NCBI GenBank assembly: GCA_021787365.1
Contig: JAJYMB010000056.1
Location: 1-63,054 of the forward strand
Direction of reading: 5' to 3'
Source: Actinomycetes bacterium
GTDB taxonomy: Bacteria > Actinomycetota > Acidimicrobiia > Acidimicrobiales > Palsa-688
Length of the DNA stretch: 63,054 nt
Shown: piece by piece, positions 33,481 through 41,956 of the stretch
Layout: each line of letters starts with the position of its first letter
How positions within the stretch are numbered: position 1 is the first letter of the stretch
The notes under the pieces: model-generated
Seen by the model: the letters and a program-made list of their open reading frames with translations, nothing else
The model's database searches: none
What the model was told of the DNA's origin: nothing
Program-made: the position numbers and the translations under genes

Positions 33481-34906
33481 CCCGGTAGGCCCGGACCTGG
33501 CCCCCGGAGCCCGCCCCGGCTACCGTTTCGAGCCTTTGCCGAAAGGAGGGGTCATGCTCGGCCTATCCGCCGGCCAACTCGCGCTCGTCGGTGCTTGCGT
33601 ACTAGTGGCCTTCGTCATGTTACGGGCCGTCCCCGGCGCGGGCGGCTTCGCCGCCGCAGGCGGAGTGGTGTTTTGCGCCGTCGTTGCGTGCCGGCCTGTG
33701 GCCGGGCGGAGCCCGCTCCAGTGGGCCGGCGTGGTCTCCTGCTTTGTCGGGCGTCGCAAGAGGCAGGTGGCCCGCCCTCCCGGGCACGTGCCTGGGCGCG
33801 CTCCGCTCCGGTTGCCGGCCAAGACCTTTGCTGCGGGCGCGTACTTGAGCGAAGTGGTCGGGACGGGCGCCGAAGGCCGCCTCGGGGTCGTCTTGGACGA
33901 GAGGGCGGGCACAGCGGCGGCCTTGCTGCGCGCACGCGGGGGAGCCTTCTGCTTGCTCGACGGCCCGGGCAAAGAACAGCGGCTGGCCGCCTGGGCCGGC
34001 GTGCTCGAGTCCCTCGCCAACCAAAAGAGCCAGCTCCTCCGCCTCCAGTGGTGCCAGCGTGCCTTGCCCGGCGACGCTGCCGGTCTCCTGGCCCATCTAA
34101 AGCAGGCGGGTGACCCGGCGAAGCCCGGCTTTTCCGGCCACTACATGCTCCTCGAAAGCGCCGGAGACCGGGCGTGGCGCCACGAGACCGTGCTTGTCAT
34201 CGCGGTTAGAGCCCCGGTGGTACGCCGGCACGGCCGGCTCCCTCGCGAGGTGGCGCTCGCTCTCCGCAACGAAGTCTTTTCGCTCAGGGCGCAGCTGCAC
34301 GGCGCCGGCATCGCCTGCGACGGGCCGCTCGACGCTCTGGGCACGGCGGCGGTGCTCGGCTCGTTGTTGGTGCCCGGGCTCGACCGGCACCGTCGCATGT
34401 ACCCGTGGCCCCTCGCCGTTGAAGAGGGCTGGGCCGAGGTCCGGGCCGGAGGGTGGTGGCACCGCACCTACTGGGTGGCGGAGTGGCCGAGGAGCCGCGT
34501 CGGCTCGGATTTCCTCTCCCCTTTGCTCGTGGGGAGGGGCCGGCGCTCATTTTCCGTCGTCATGGCCCCTGTGGCCCCGGAGCAAGCCGCGCGTGACGCG
34601 GAAAGCTCCCGAACGGCCCAGCTCGCCGACGCCCAGCTGCGTGCACAGGGCGGCTTCCTGGAGACGGCGCGGCAGCGGCGCCAGGCCGAGGCCGTGGAGG
34701 GTAGGGAGGTGGAGCTGGCCGATGGGCGAGGCGCCTACCAGTTCGCCGGTTACGTGACGGTATCGGCCTCGGGCAAGGAAGAGCTCGACCGTTGCTGCGC
34801 CGACCTCGAGCGTGCTGCCGGCGCCGCGAGGCTATGCCTGCGCGTCCTGTACGGCCAACAAAAAGAGGCGCTCACCTGGGCGCTGCCGTTCGGTAGAGGG
34901 TTGTGA
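33464..34906 (+). CDS. SCO6880-type conjugation protein (VirB3/PrgI plus VirB4 N-terminal-like)
   Basis: 480 residues. Two hydrophobic segments near residues 30-75 (LALVGACVLVAFVMLRAV; GFAAAGGVVFCAVVA) resemble the PrgI/VirB3 membrane piece. The rest is a soluble domain with no Walker motifs, resembling the N-terminal part of VirB4 proteins (for example RTYWVAEWPRSRVGSDFL before a 'P-L-L' strand). Actinobacterial elements often have such a protein beside a separate VirB4 ATPase. Starts GTG 33464, 33467 and 33473 are all possible; the first is best spaced from GGGAGAAGG. It overlaps the VirB6-like gene end. The matching ATPase lies at 37376, beyond an opposite-strand gene. Confidence 0.68.
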   Translation: MVHVADPVGPDLAPGARPGYRFEPLPKGGVMLGLSAGQLALVGACVLVAFVMLRAVPGAGGFAAAGGVVFCAVVACRPVAGRSPLQWAGVVSCFVGRRKRQVARPPGHVPGRAPLRLPAKTFAAGAYLSEVVGTGAEGRLGVVLDERAGTAAALLRARGGAFCLLDGPGKEQRLAAWAGVLESLANQKSQLLRLQWCQRALPGDAAGLLAHLKQAGDPAKPGFSGHYMLLESAGDRAWRHETVLVIAVRAPVVRRHGRLPREVALALRNEVFSLRAQLHGAGIACDGPLDALGTAAVLGSLLVPGLDRHRRMYPWPLAVEEGWAEVRAGGWWHRTYWVAEWPRSRVGSDFLSPLLVGRGRRSFSVVMAPVAPEQAARDAESSRTAQLADAQLRAQGGFLETARQRRQAEAVEGREVELADGRGAYQFAGYVTVSASGKEELDRCCADLERAAGAARLCLRVLYGQQKEALTWALPFGRGL

Positions 34907-34934
34907 GGCCGGCGCCTGCGGCGTCGGCTGCGCG

Positions 34935-37217
34935 CTACGGCCTCAAGAGCGCGAGGTCGACCTCGGAGGCGACCAGGGGCTCCAGGTACTCGGCGTACTG
35001 CACGGTTATGTGGCTGTTGTCGAAGAACACGACCCGGTTGCCGATCACCACGGGACAGGTCGCTGGCGCGCAAAACCACCCCTTCACGTCGACGAAACTG
35101 GCGCCGGCGCTCCGTACGACCCGCTGCTCGGCGATGAGGCCGGCGTTGTCGTAGCCGACTAGGCCCGGGCCGGCGTGGGTCTCTTTCGGCGTCACGCCGC
35201 AGGCGGCCACGTCTTCGAGATGGGCGGAGAGGCAGTCGGGCACGTTCCAGTCCGGGGACTCGACCGGTCCCATCACGAGCACGCGAGCGCCGCTTGCGCG
35301 AAGCGACCGGATCGTGTGCCTGAGCCCGGCCATCCAGGCCGGCCCGTCCTGGGTGATGTCGTAGAGACGGTTGTAGTTGGGCGCTGTCCCGAGCACCACC
35401 AAAAGGGGGTGGAGCGCCTCGATGCGTGCCATCTCCTGCGCCCTCCACTGGTTACAGGTCGTGTACTCGCTGTCGGTGTCAGGGTTGAAGATCGAGACGT
35501 CCTCCGGCGGGCAGGCGGCCTTTGTCCAGACTAGGAGCCGCCAGTGCCGGGCGTTGGCGATCTCTTGGAAGGCGGGGAACCACATGGTCGCGTGCGAGTC
35601 GCCGAAAAGGACGACCGTGGTCGAAGAAGAGACGTCACCGAAGGCACACGGCGGCTGGTAGGTCTCGCTGTAGCCGAGCAGGCAGCCATCGAGGAACGGT
35701 GGCGCCTCGCTGGCGCTCGCCTCCCCGAGGGGCGGGTCCAAGTTGGCCGGCAGGGCGTGCATGCCTACCGAAGCCCGGACCGCCGCCGCCACCTGGCGCT
35801 CTTGTCCTGCCAAGTGGGCCTCGGCGGCTGTGACCTCACGTTCGCGCTGTTGTTGTGGCGACGCGACCCGCTGGGCCGGTGCGTCCCCAACTGGTGCCGT
35901 GGCGCTCGTTGCCCGGGTGGCGCTCAGGCCGGGCGTGGCCGGTTGGCCCGTCGAGGTGTGGTGCGCCGGGCTGGTCGAAGACAGGGTCGGGGAAGCCGCC
36001 ACGCGAGCTACACCGTGGCCCTGCAGCGAGGGCAGGAAAGCAGTCGCCAGCACGCAGGTGGTAACCGCCGCCACCCCGAGCCCGGCACCAGCCGACAGGC
36101 TCCGCAGCGGCCGCCGGGCGAGCCAAGCCGAGCGACGGGTGGGTTCCTCCACGGCGACATAGCTCACCCAGGCCACGACCCCGCTCGCCGCAGCCAGCGC
36201 CAAAGCTCCCGAGAGGGTAAGCGGCGCTCCCGTCACATAAGGGGCGAGGACGATGAAGGGCCAGTGCCAGAGGTACCACGAGTAGGAAATGTCGCCCCCG
36301 AGTTGCAAGGGCGACGTGCCGAGCAGTGCCACCGGGCCCCAACGCGCCGGCACCAGCCCGCCAGCGACGACGGCGCCGGCCCCCAGCACTGGTGCGAGCG
36401 CCGCAGTACCCGGGAACGGGGTGGTGGAGCCGAACCCCACCGCTGCGCCGACCACAGTGGCCAGGCCGACCCACCCGACGGCGGCAAGGATGCCTCGGGG
36501 CAGGCGCTTGATGAGGGGTGCTGCCAGGGCGATCGAGCCGCCCAGGCCGAGTTCCCATGCCCGGGACGGCAGCGAGAAAAAGGCCCACGGTTCGTTGGCA
36601 TGGGTGAGCCAGAGGGAAAAGCCGAACGAGGACACCGTGACCACACCGATAACGGCCGCGGCCCGGAGCCGGGAAGGCGCCCTGTGCCTTCGCTTGGCGC
36701 GGCCCCAAAGGGCCCCACCGGCCAGCGCGAGGAGCAGCGGCCAGAGAAGGTAGAACTGCTCTTCGACGCCGAGGGACCAGTACTGCTGGAACGGCGAGGG
36801 GGGGCCTCCGGCGGAGAGGTAGTTGGTGTGCAGGGCGGCGAAGCGGTAGTTGGCCCAGTAGGTCGCGGTGGCCAAGCCGTCTTTCCACACCGTGCGCACT
36901 TCGAGAGGCGGGAGGAGGGCGGCCGAAGCGACCATGGTGAGGGCGACCACCAGCATGGCCATCGGCAGGAGGCGCCGCGCCCGCCGGCCGTAGAAGTTGG
37001 CCAAGCCGACCCGGCCCGTACCCTCGACTTCTCTCCACAGCAGGTCGGTTATGAGGAAACCCGAGATCACGAAGAAGACGTCGACGCCGACGTAGCCGCC
37101 GGCGAGGAACGGGACGCGGGCGTGGTAGAGCACGACCATGACCACCGCCACGGCCCGGAGGCCCTGGATATCAGCGCGGAACGCCCCTCTGCGGCCAACC
37201 TTGCCCAGCCTGCCCAC
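34935..37217 (-). CDS. OafA/YrhL-type acyltransferase with SGNH domain
   Basis: 760 residues. The N-terminal ~380 form an acyltransferase-3 membrane domain of about ten helices, with the family start R-A-D-I-Q-G-L-R-A-V-A-V and the H-x-R-x-P-F-L-A-G-G-Y-V-G-V-D loop that contains the catalytic-type H. A linker (~400-480) leads to a periplasmic-side SGNH domain: VVLFGDSHATMWFPAF is the GDS(H) nucleophile block and WNVPDCL/VIGNRVVFFDNSHIT the C-terminal D-x-x-H block. Such proteins O-acetylate cell-surface polysaccharides or peptidoglycan. It interrupts the secretion gene set on the opposite strand and looks like cargo. GTG 37217 sits six bases after TAAAGA. Confidence 0.88.
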   Translation of the reverse strand: MGRLGKVGRRGAFRADIQGLRAVAVVMVVLYHARVPFLAGGYVGVDVFFVISGFLITDLLWREVEGTGRVGLANFYGRRARRLLPMAMLVVALTMVASAALLPPLEVRTVWKDGLATATYWANYRFAALHTNYLSAGGPPSPFQQYWSLGVEEQFYLLWPLLLALAGGALWGRAKRRHRAPSRLRAAAVIGVVTVSSFGFSLWLTHANEPWAFFSLPSRAWELGLGGSIALAAPLIKRLPRGILAAVGWVGLATVVGAAVGFGSTTPFPGTAALAPVLGAGAVVAGGLVPARWGPVALLGTSPLQLGGDISYSWYLWHWPFIVLAPYVTGAPLTLSGALALAAASGVVAWVSYVAVEEPTRRSAWLARRPLRSLSAGAGLGVAAVTTCVLATAFLPSLQGHGVARVAASPTLSSTSPAHHTSTGQPATPGLSATRATSATAPVGDAPAQRVASPQQQREREVTAAEAHLAGQERQVAAAVRASVGMHALPANLDPPLGEASASEAPPFLDGCLLGYSETYQPPCAFGDVSSSTTVVLFGDSHATMWFPAFQEIANARHWRLLVWTKAACPPEDVSIFNPDTDSEYTTCNQWRAQEMARIEALHPLLVVLGTAPNYNRLYDITQDGPAWMAGLRHTIRSLRASGARVLVMGPVESPDWNVPDCLSAHLEDVAACGVTPKETHAGPGLVGYDNAGLIAEQRVVRSAGASFVDVKGWFCAPATCPVVIGNRVVFFDNSHITVQYAEYLEPLVASEVDLALLRP

Positions 37218-37295
37218 AAGACATCTTTAGCGCGTGGCCGGCGCTCCGCTGCGCGTGGGCGCCGACGAGCCCGAGCGTCAGCCGCCCCTCCCATA

Positions 37296-37328
37296 TTGTG
37301 GGCCCAACTATCATGGAGTAGCATGATA
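37296..37328 (+). promoter_or_regulatory. Promoter P3 with overlapping inverted repeat before the VirB4-like gene
   Basis: -35 TTGTGG (37296-37301), 17-bp spacer, -10 TAGCAT (37319-37324). A perfect inverted repeat, TATCATG-GAGTAG-CATGATA (37309-37328), covers the -10. A repressor bound there would block the ATPase gene. It lies between the divergent acyltransferase and ATPase genes. Confidence 0.55.
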
Positions 37329-37375
37329 TATGTGATAAATCATCTGCTCTTTGCCGCCGGTTGCCGGGAGGTGGG

Positions 37376-38713
37376 GTGAGGCAGGCGCGCGGCCTGCCGC
37401 CGCTGCACCGGGGGACTACGGTCGAACTGCGCACGCTTTACCCCTTCGTCGTCGCCGAAGGTCTCGGGGTAGAGGGGTGCTACATAGGGCTGGAGGCCTC
37501 AGGCGGCTTGTTTTGTTTCGACCCTTGGGAGTGCTACGCCCGTGGCCAGCTCACGAACCCCAATATGGTTGTCATCGGCCAGATCGGCCGTGGGAAGTCC
37601 GCCTTCGTGAAGAGCTTTTTGTGGCGGGAGCTGAGTTTCGGCCGCCACTGCTGGGTGCTCGACCCGAAGGGAGAGTACTCCGGCCTGGCAGCGGCCTGCG
37701 GGGCGGCACCGTTGCGGCTGGGGCCGGGCCTCGGGTTGCGCCTCAACCCCCTCGACGTCGGCACCGGCACTGGAGCAGGGGAGGCTGGCCGCACCGGCGC
37801 GGGACAGGCGAAAGCTGACGGCACCGGTGCCGGGGAGCGCCTGGAGGCAGGCCCAGACGAAGGCCGAGGAGCGCATCAGCGGAGGGCCGAGCTGCTGGGT
37901 GCCTTGCTGGAGAGTTCCCTCGGGCGGCGGCTCCTCCCCCAAGAGCGCGCCGCGACCGATGTCGCGCTCGCGGCTGTCGAGGGCCGCCACGTCCTGCCCA
38001 CGCTCCCATCTGTCGCCGAAGCGCTCCTCGCCCCGGACGCCCGCCAAGCACGTGCCCTTGGTGCCAAGGTGGACGAGCTTCGCCACGACGGACGTCAAGT
38101 GGCGCTCGAGCTGCGCCGTCTCGTGCACGGGGACCTCGCCGGCATGTTCGACGGGGAGACCTCCCCTGGCGTCGACCTCGCCTCCAGCATGGTGGTGATG
38201 GACCTCTCCCGCCTCCACGCCTCGCCGGCGCTCGGGCTCCTTATGGTCTGTGCGTTGGCGTGGCTCCAGAGCGCCCTCGCCGGCGGGCACCCGGTAAAGC
38301 GGTTGGTGGTGCTCGACGAGGCCTGGGCCGTGCTCTCCCATCTGGCGACCGCCCGCTGGCTGCAGGCGGCCTTCAAGCTTTCGCGTGCCTATGGAGTGGC
38401 CAACATCGTCGTGCTCCACCGCCTGTCGGACCTGCGGGCGGCCGGCGGTCAGGGCTCGGAGCAGCAACGCTTGGCCGAGGGCCTCCTCTCCGACGCCGAG
38501 ACCAGGGTCTGCTTCGGCCAGGCGCCGGGGGAGGCCGACAGCGCCGGCGAGCTACTCGGCCTCTCTCGGACCGAGCGCCAGCTCGTTGTGCAGCTCCCGA
38601 GGGGGGTAGCCCTCTGGCGGGTGGGCCAGAGCTCTTACCTAGTCGAGCACGACCTGTCGCCCGAAGAGAGCGAACTCGCCGACACGGACGCGGCGATGCG
38701 GGCCGGCGGATAG
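37376..38713 (+). CDS. VirB4/TraC-like conjugation ATPase
   Basis: 445 residues. Walker A GQIGRGKS is at 68-75 within NPNMVVIGQIGRGKSAF, and Walker B VVLDEAWAVL lies near residue 315, the D-E-A-W form typical of VirB4/TraC/TrbE proteins. ANIVVLHRLSDL and ETRVCFGQAPGE follow, as in this group. It would power substrate transfer at the inner membrane. It lacks the N-terminal VirB4 domain, which seems to be carried by the separate protein at 33464. GTG 37376 is chosen because GGGAGG (37365-37370) is well spaced; TTG 37361 is in frame. A linker with Gly/Thr-rich sequence (~122-150) is inserted after the first strands. Confidence 0.82.
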   Translation: MRQARGLPPLHRGTTVELRTLYPFVVAEGLGVEGCYIGLEASGGLFCFDPWECYARGQLTNPNMVVIGQIGRGKSAFVKSFLWRELSFGRHCWVLDPKGEYSGLAAACGAAPLRLGPGLGLRLNPLDVGTGTGAGEAGRTGAGQAKADGTGAGERLEAGPDEGRGAHQRRAELLGALLESSLGRRLLPQERAATDVALAAVEGRHVLPTLPSVAEALLAPDARQARALGAKVDELRHDGRQVALELRRLVHGDLAGMFDGETSPGVDLASSMVVMDLSRLHASPALGLLMVCALAWLQSALAGGHPVKRLVVLDEAWAVLSHLATARWLQAAFKLSRAYGVANIVVLHRLSDLRAAGGQGSEQQRLAEGLLSDAETRVCFGQAPGEADSAGELLGLSRTERQLVVQLPRGVALWRVGQSSYLVEHDLSPEESELADTDAAMRAGG

Positions 38714-38810
38714 AGCGAGAAAGGCCTGGGACCGGCCAATGACCAAGTGCAATATGAAACGGACCTGTTTTCATTAGACAAAGTCAAATCGTCTCGGGTA
38801 TCCTTAGTGT

Positions 38811-39491
38811 TCAAAGTCGAGCTCGGCCTATGCCACCCTCTGGCAACAGGTGGACCAAGCGCCTCTCGGCCCCGTCGACGTGAGCTTGGACCGCCCGGGC
38901 GGCGTGGTCACCACCGCCACTGCGCAAGGCCTCGAGGATGCTCGAGTGCTCCCGGACGGCCTCGTCGTGGTCGATTACGCCGCGCCCCGCGTACAGCCGG
39001 CACATCTGGAGGTGGAAATGTAGCCCTCCCCAGGCGTCTTCCACGTAGGGGTTGCGGCCTAACTTGATGACGGTCTGGTGAAAGGAATGGTCGAGTTGGT
39101 TGAAGTGGCGGAACATCGCATAATCGGCAGAGGGCTTTAGCGCGGCCATCCGCTTGACGAGCCGCTCGAGCCCGACAAGTTCCTGAGGCTTGGGATTAGC
39201 GTCGGCAGCAGCTTGGACTTCGAGGAGCCGCCGGACGGTGAACAGCTGGTGGTACGTCGTGGGTGTCAGTAACGGTGACACGACGAAACCACGGTTACGT
39301 ACCTGCATGAGGAGGCCATCCGCGGCCACCCGTGTGAGGGCCTCGCGAACTGGCGTGATCGACGTCTGGAGATCCTTTGCGACCTGGTCGATCGTCACGC
39401 GCTCACCGGGCTCGAGACGTTTGTCGAGGATGGCTTCGATGACGGCCTCATAGGCTACGTCCACGAGGCTCGGGCTAGAACGCAGGGGCAC
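38811..39491 (-). CDS. GntR-family regulator, FadR subgroup (FCD domain)
   Basis: 226 residues. The winged helix at ~15-75 includes LEPGERVTIDQVAKDLQTS and TPVREALTRVAADGL, the canonical GntR 'P-x-R-E-A-L' segment. The C-terminal FCD domain keeps candidate metal/ligand residues (LDHSFHQTV; REHSSILEAL). It probably represses the divergent enolase-superfamily gene in response to a sugar-acid or related metabolite. A perfect 20-bp palindrome between the two genes is the obvious operator. GTG 39491 is the only start before the HTH; no ribosome site is seen. The downstream 97 bases separate it from the conjugation ATPase, on the convergent strand. Confidence 0.9.
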   Translation of the reverse strand: MPLRSSPSLVDVAYEAVIEAILDKRLEPGERVTIDQVAKDLQTSITPVREALTRVAADGLLMQVRNRGFVVSPLLTPTTYHQLFTVRRLLEVQAAADANPKPQELVGLERLVKRMAALKPSADYAMFRHFNQLDHSFHQTVIKLGRNPYVEDAWGGLHFHLQMCRLYAGRGVIDHDEAVREHSSILEALRSGGGDHAARAVQAHVDGAERRLVHLLPEGGIGRARL

Positions 39492-39530
39492 TACGCGGGC
39501 GGGACTGGACGTGGTTGAACCCTAGCAGTC

Positions 39531-39560
39531 TTGACAACGATCATGCATGATCGTTAATAT
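39531..39560 (+). promoter_or_regulatory. Leaderless promoter TTGACA-N18-TAATAT, N6, GTG
   Basis: -35 TTGACA at 39531-39536 and -10 TAATAT at 39555-39560. Six bases then GTG 39567, so the mRNA should begin at or next to the start codon. This is the best -35/-10 pair in the window, and the operator palindrome occupies its spacer. Confidence 0.75.
39536..39555. promoter_or_regulatory. Perfect 20-bp palindrome, likely GntR operator
   Basis: AACGATCATGCATGATCGTT is fully self-complementary. It fills the spacer between the -35 and -10 of the divergent enolase-superfamily gene and lies 44 bases from the regulator's own start, an ideal repressor site. Confidence 0.85.
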
Positions 39561-39566
39561 GTAACA

Positions 39567-40733
39567 GTGGAACTGCTTCAGACACCGGCCGAGGCCGCAA
39601 CGCGCGTGGGCACCCGGATTGAGAGTGTCGAGACTTACGCCCTCAAGGTGCCGCTCCGAAAGCCGATGGCTGACGCGACATGGGTCAGGCCGACGTGGAC
39701 TGTGCCAGTGGTGGAGATCAGAACAGACGACGGGCTAGTGGGCACGGGCTGCTCAGGCGTGCATGCCGGCGAAGAACTGCTTTGCCTGGCGGTCCAGGAC
39801 TACTTCGCCCCGATGCTCCTAGGTCGCGACCCCGGTGACATCCGGGCGTTATGGCATGAGCTCTATTGGTCCGACATCCACTGGGTAGGCCGTGGAGGGG
39901 TTGTACATATGGCCCAGTCCATGGTCGACATCGCCCTCTGGGACTTAGCCGCACAGCGCGCAAGGGTGCCCCTTTGGAAGTTCTTGGGCACCCACCACTC
40001 GAGCCTTCGCTCCTATAACACCGACGGCGGTTGGCTCAACCGTACGGTTGACGAGCTAGTCGCGGAAATGAGCGAGCTCGTTGAGGTGGGCTGGGACGGT
40101 GTGAAGATGAAGGTAGGCAAGCCCGACTGGCGCGAGGACGTGGAGCGGGTGCGGGCTGTCCGCGAGGCACTTCCAGCGCATGTGGCTCTGATGTGCGACG
40201 TAAACCAGGGGTGGGACCTCCGCACTGCTCTCCGGGTGCTCCCTTACCTCGAGGAAGCCGAGGTCGAATGGATCGAGGAGCCGCTTCACCCCGACGACGT
40301 CGAAGGCCACGCCCGGCTGGCAGCATCCACCAGGACCCCCATCGCTGTGGGGGAGTCCATCTACTCGCGCGAGGCCTTTTCACAGTTCATCCGCGCACGA
40401 GCGGTCGGGGTGGTACAGGTAGACGTCACACGGGTCGCTGGTATCACGGAATGGCTACAAGTGGCTGCCGAGGCGTCGGCTCACGACCTCTGGGTAGTAC
40501 CGCACTGCGGCGACATGATGCAGGTCCACCAGCACCTTGTCGCAGCGACGTTTGCCAGGAAACCCGCCATGATCGAGTACATCCCCTGGACGCTTGATGT
40601 CTACGAAGAGCCCTGCCGAGTGGAACGTGGCACCGTCCAATTGCCGCCAGCGCCCGGAGCCAGCACGCGGGTGCGGGCCGATGCACGCAAGCGCTGGCAG
40701 GTGAGCGGTGTCGGAGGGAGGGTCGACGTGTGA
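39567..40733 (+). CDS. Mandelate racemase/muconate lactonizing enzyme-family dehydratase or racemase
   Basis: 388 residues, enolase superfamily. The catalytic set of the mandelate-racemase subgroup is complete: K180-x-K182 (GVKMKVG), metal ligands D211 (CDVNQG), E237/E238 (WIEEP) and E263 (VGES), and H313 in PHCGDMM. The enzyme abstracts a proton alpha to a carboxylate; members dehydrate sugar acids or racemise 2-hydroxy acids. The N-terminal capping domain (MADATWVRPTW, then the 50s/20s loops) sets specificity, which I cannot name. Start GTG 39567 is leaderless. The next gene overlaps it by four bases. A sugar-acid or related substrate is the likeliest choice. Confidence 0.88.
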   Translation: MELLQTPAEAATRVGTRIESVETYALKVPLRKPMADATWVRPTWTVPVVEIRTDDGLVGTGCSGVHAGEELLCLAVQDYFAPMLLGRDPGDIRALWHELYWSDIHWVGRGGVVHMAQSMVDIALWDLAAQRARVPLWKFLGTHHSSLRSYNTDGGWLNRTVDELVAEMSELVEVGWDGVKMKVGKPDWREDVERVRAVREALPAHVALMCDVNQGWDLRTALRVLPYLEEAEVEWIEEPLHPDDVEGHARLAASTRTPIAVGESIYSREAFSQFIRARAVGVVQVDVTRVAGITEWLQVAAEASAHDLWVVPHCGDMMQVHQHLVAATFARKPAMIEYIPWTLDVYEEPCRVERGTVQLPPAPGASTRVRADARKRWQVSGVGGRVDV

Positions 40734-41572
40734 TCGGTTCCTCACAAAGTGCGCTTGAAAGGTTGACCGCCCAACGGCTCCTCGACGCCATCGCGCTGGT
40801 AAAGAAGGGGGCCGTCTACGACCTCGGCTTGCCGCTGGACGAGAGCGTCCCGCAGGGCAACCCGGGGGCTTTTACGCCCTTCTCCTTTACATGGCGCGTG
40901 ACGCCGGAGGACACGGGCAACGTCGACGGCTACCAGTACGCGGCGGAGACGATCGTCGCTTGCCCCCATGTTTCGACCCACATCGACGCACTGGTGCATG
41001 TCCAGGCCGAGGGCCGCATCTTTGGTGGTATGACCGTCTCGGAGGCCCGAGGTGACCGGGGCTTTCGCGCTCATGGGGCCGAGACGATCCGCCCCCTGGT
41101 CGGCAGGGGCGTCCTGCTCGACGTGGCCCGTCTTCACGGTGCCGAAGCCTTGTCGGACGGCTACGAGATTACTTCTGACGACCTGAAAGCTGCGGCCGGG
41201 CACGCGGAAATCCAGTTGCGGGGAGGTGACGTCGTGCTTGTGCGCACAGGCAAGATCCGCGAGTTCCTTTCTGATCCCGCAGGGTTCCAGGCCGGCCAAC
41301 CGGGTGTGGGGGTGACTGCCGCCCTTTGGCTTTACGAGCAGGGCATGGCGGCGCTCGGGACCGACACCACTGGGACCGAGCCGCTACCCTTCACGGATCC
41401 TGGACGGACGACGCATAGAGCCATGCTCGTCGAGCGAGGCGTCCACTTGATCGAGAACCTCGACCTCACGGCGCCGAGCGCAGATGCAGTCACAGAAGGG
41501 CTTTTCGTCTGCTTGCCGCTCAAGATGACCGGTGCCACCGGTTCGTGGGTGCGGCCCGTGCTCGTTGTCTAA
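40730..41572 (+). CDS. Cyclase-family (PF04199) metal-dependent hydrolase
   Basis: 280 residues. CPHVSTHIDALVHV carries the family's H-x-x-x-H-x-D metal motif, as in kynurenine formamidase and bacterial 'cyclase' hydrolases, and GDVVLVRTGK is the conserved strand before the catalytic histidine region (GTDTTGTEPLPF, then ENLDLT). The substrate is probably a lactone, amide or ester; kynurenine itself is not indicated by neighbours. GTG 40730 overlaps the previous gene by GTGA and follows GGAGGGAG at 40713-40720. It works presumably on the product or precursor of the enolase-family enzyme. Confidence 0.87.
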   Translation: MIGSSQSALERLTAQRLLDAIALVKKGAVYDLGLPLDESVPQGNPGAFTPFSFTWRVTPEDTGNVDGYQYAAETIVACPHVSTHIDALVHVQAEGRIFGGMTVSEARGDRGFRAHGAETIRPLVGRGVLLDVARLHGAEALSDGYEITSDDLKAAAGHAEIQLRGGDVVLVRTGKIREFLSDPAGFQAGQPGVGVTAALWLYEQGMAALGTDTTGTEPLPFTDPGRTTHRAMLVERGVHLIENLDLTAPSADAVTEGLFVCLPLKMTGATGSWVRPVLVV

Positions 41573-41604
41573 CAAAGCATGTCACAAGAGAGGAGAAAAC
41601 AGAC

Positions 41605-41941
41605 ATGAGAACACCGAAACCAGGTACAGGAAAGATGGCTGGCGTGGCCGCGGCGCTACTGGTGACACTCGTCGGCTAAGCTTCAGCGGGCGCTCCGTTG
41701 GACGGCGCGACGAAATTGCCGGCCATGGTCAACTCGGCAAGCGGCTCACCGACCGCCGGCAAGAAGGTTAGTTTCATAATCTACGCCACACCCTTTACGC
41801 CGTCTTTCGTCCCGGTGGTCTGCGGCACCAAGGCTGCCGCAGAGCTCTTCAAGCTCAACCTTAATGTGGAGTATAGCAATTCGGACGTGCCAACTCAAAA
41901 CGACCATCGAAGAGCTGACGGAGCAGGTGATCGAGCGATGA
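41605..41941 (+). pseudogene. Broken gene for a periplasmic sugar-binding protein
   Basis: ATG 41605, well placed after AGAGAGGAG, opens a signal peptide (MRTPKPGTGKMAGVAAALL...) that is cut by TAA at 41677-41679. The same frame continues past the stop with ASAGAPLDG and then KKVSFIIYATPFTPSFVPVV and GTKAAAELFKLNLNVEYSNS, the beginning of a Peripla_BP_4-type sugar-binding domain. Around 41897-41900 (a run of four A) the homology shifts by one frame to TTIEELTEQVIER and a stop at 41939-41941. The remaining ~250 residues are absent. So there is a nonsense mutation, a frameshift and a large 3' deletion; no permease or ATPase of a sugar importer is nearby. Confidence 0.75.
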
Positions 41942-41956
41942 CAAGGTGCGCGCGCC

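Noticed and set aside
38754..38774. ATGAAA...TTTCAT inverted repeat after the VirB4-like gene as terminator or att site
   Set aside because: Arms are short and AT-rich with no T-run, and no matching direct repeat was seen elsewhere in the window.
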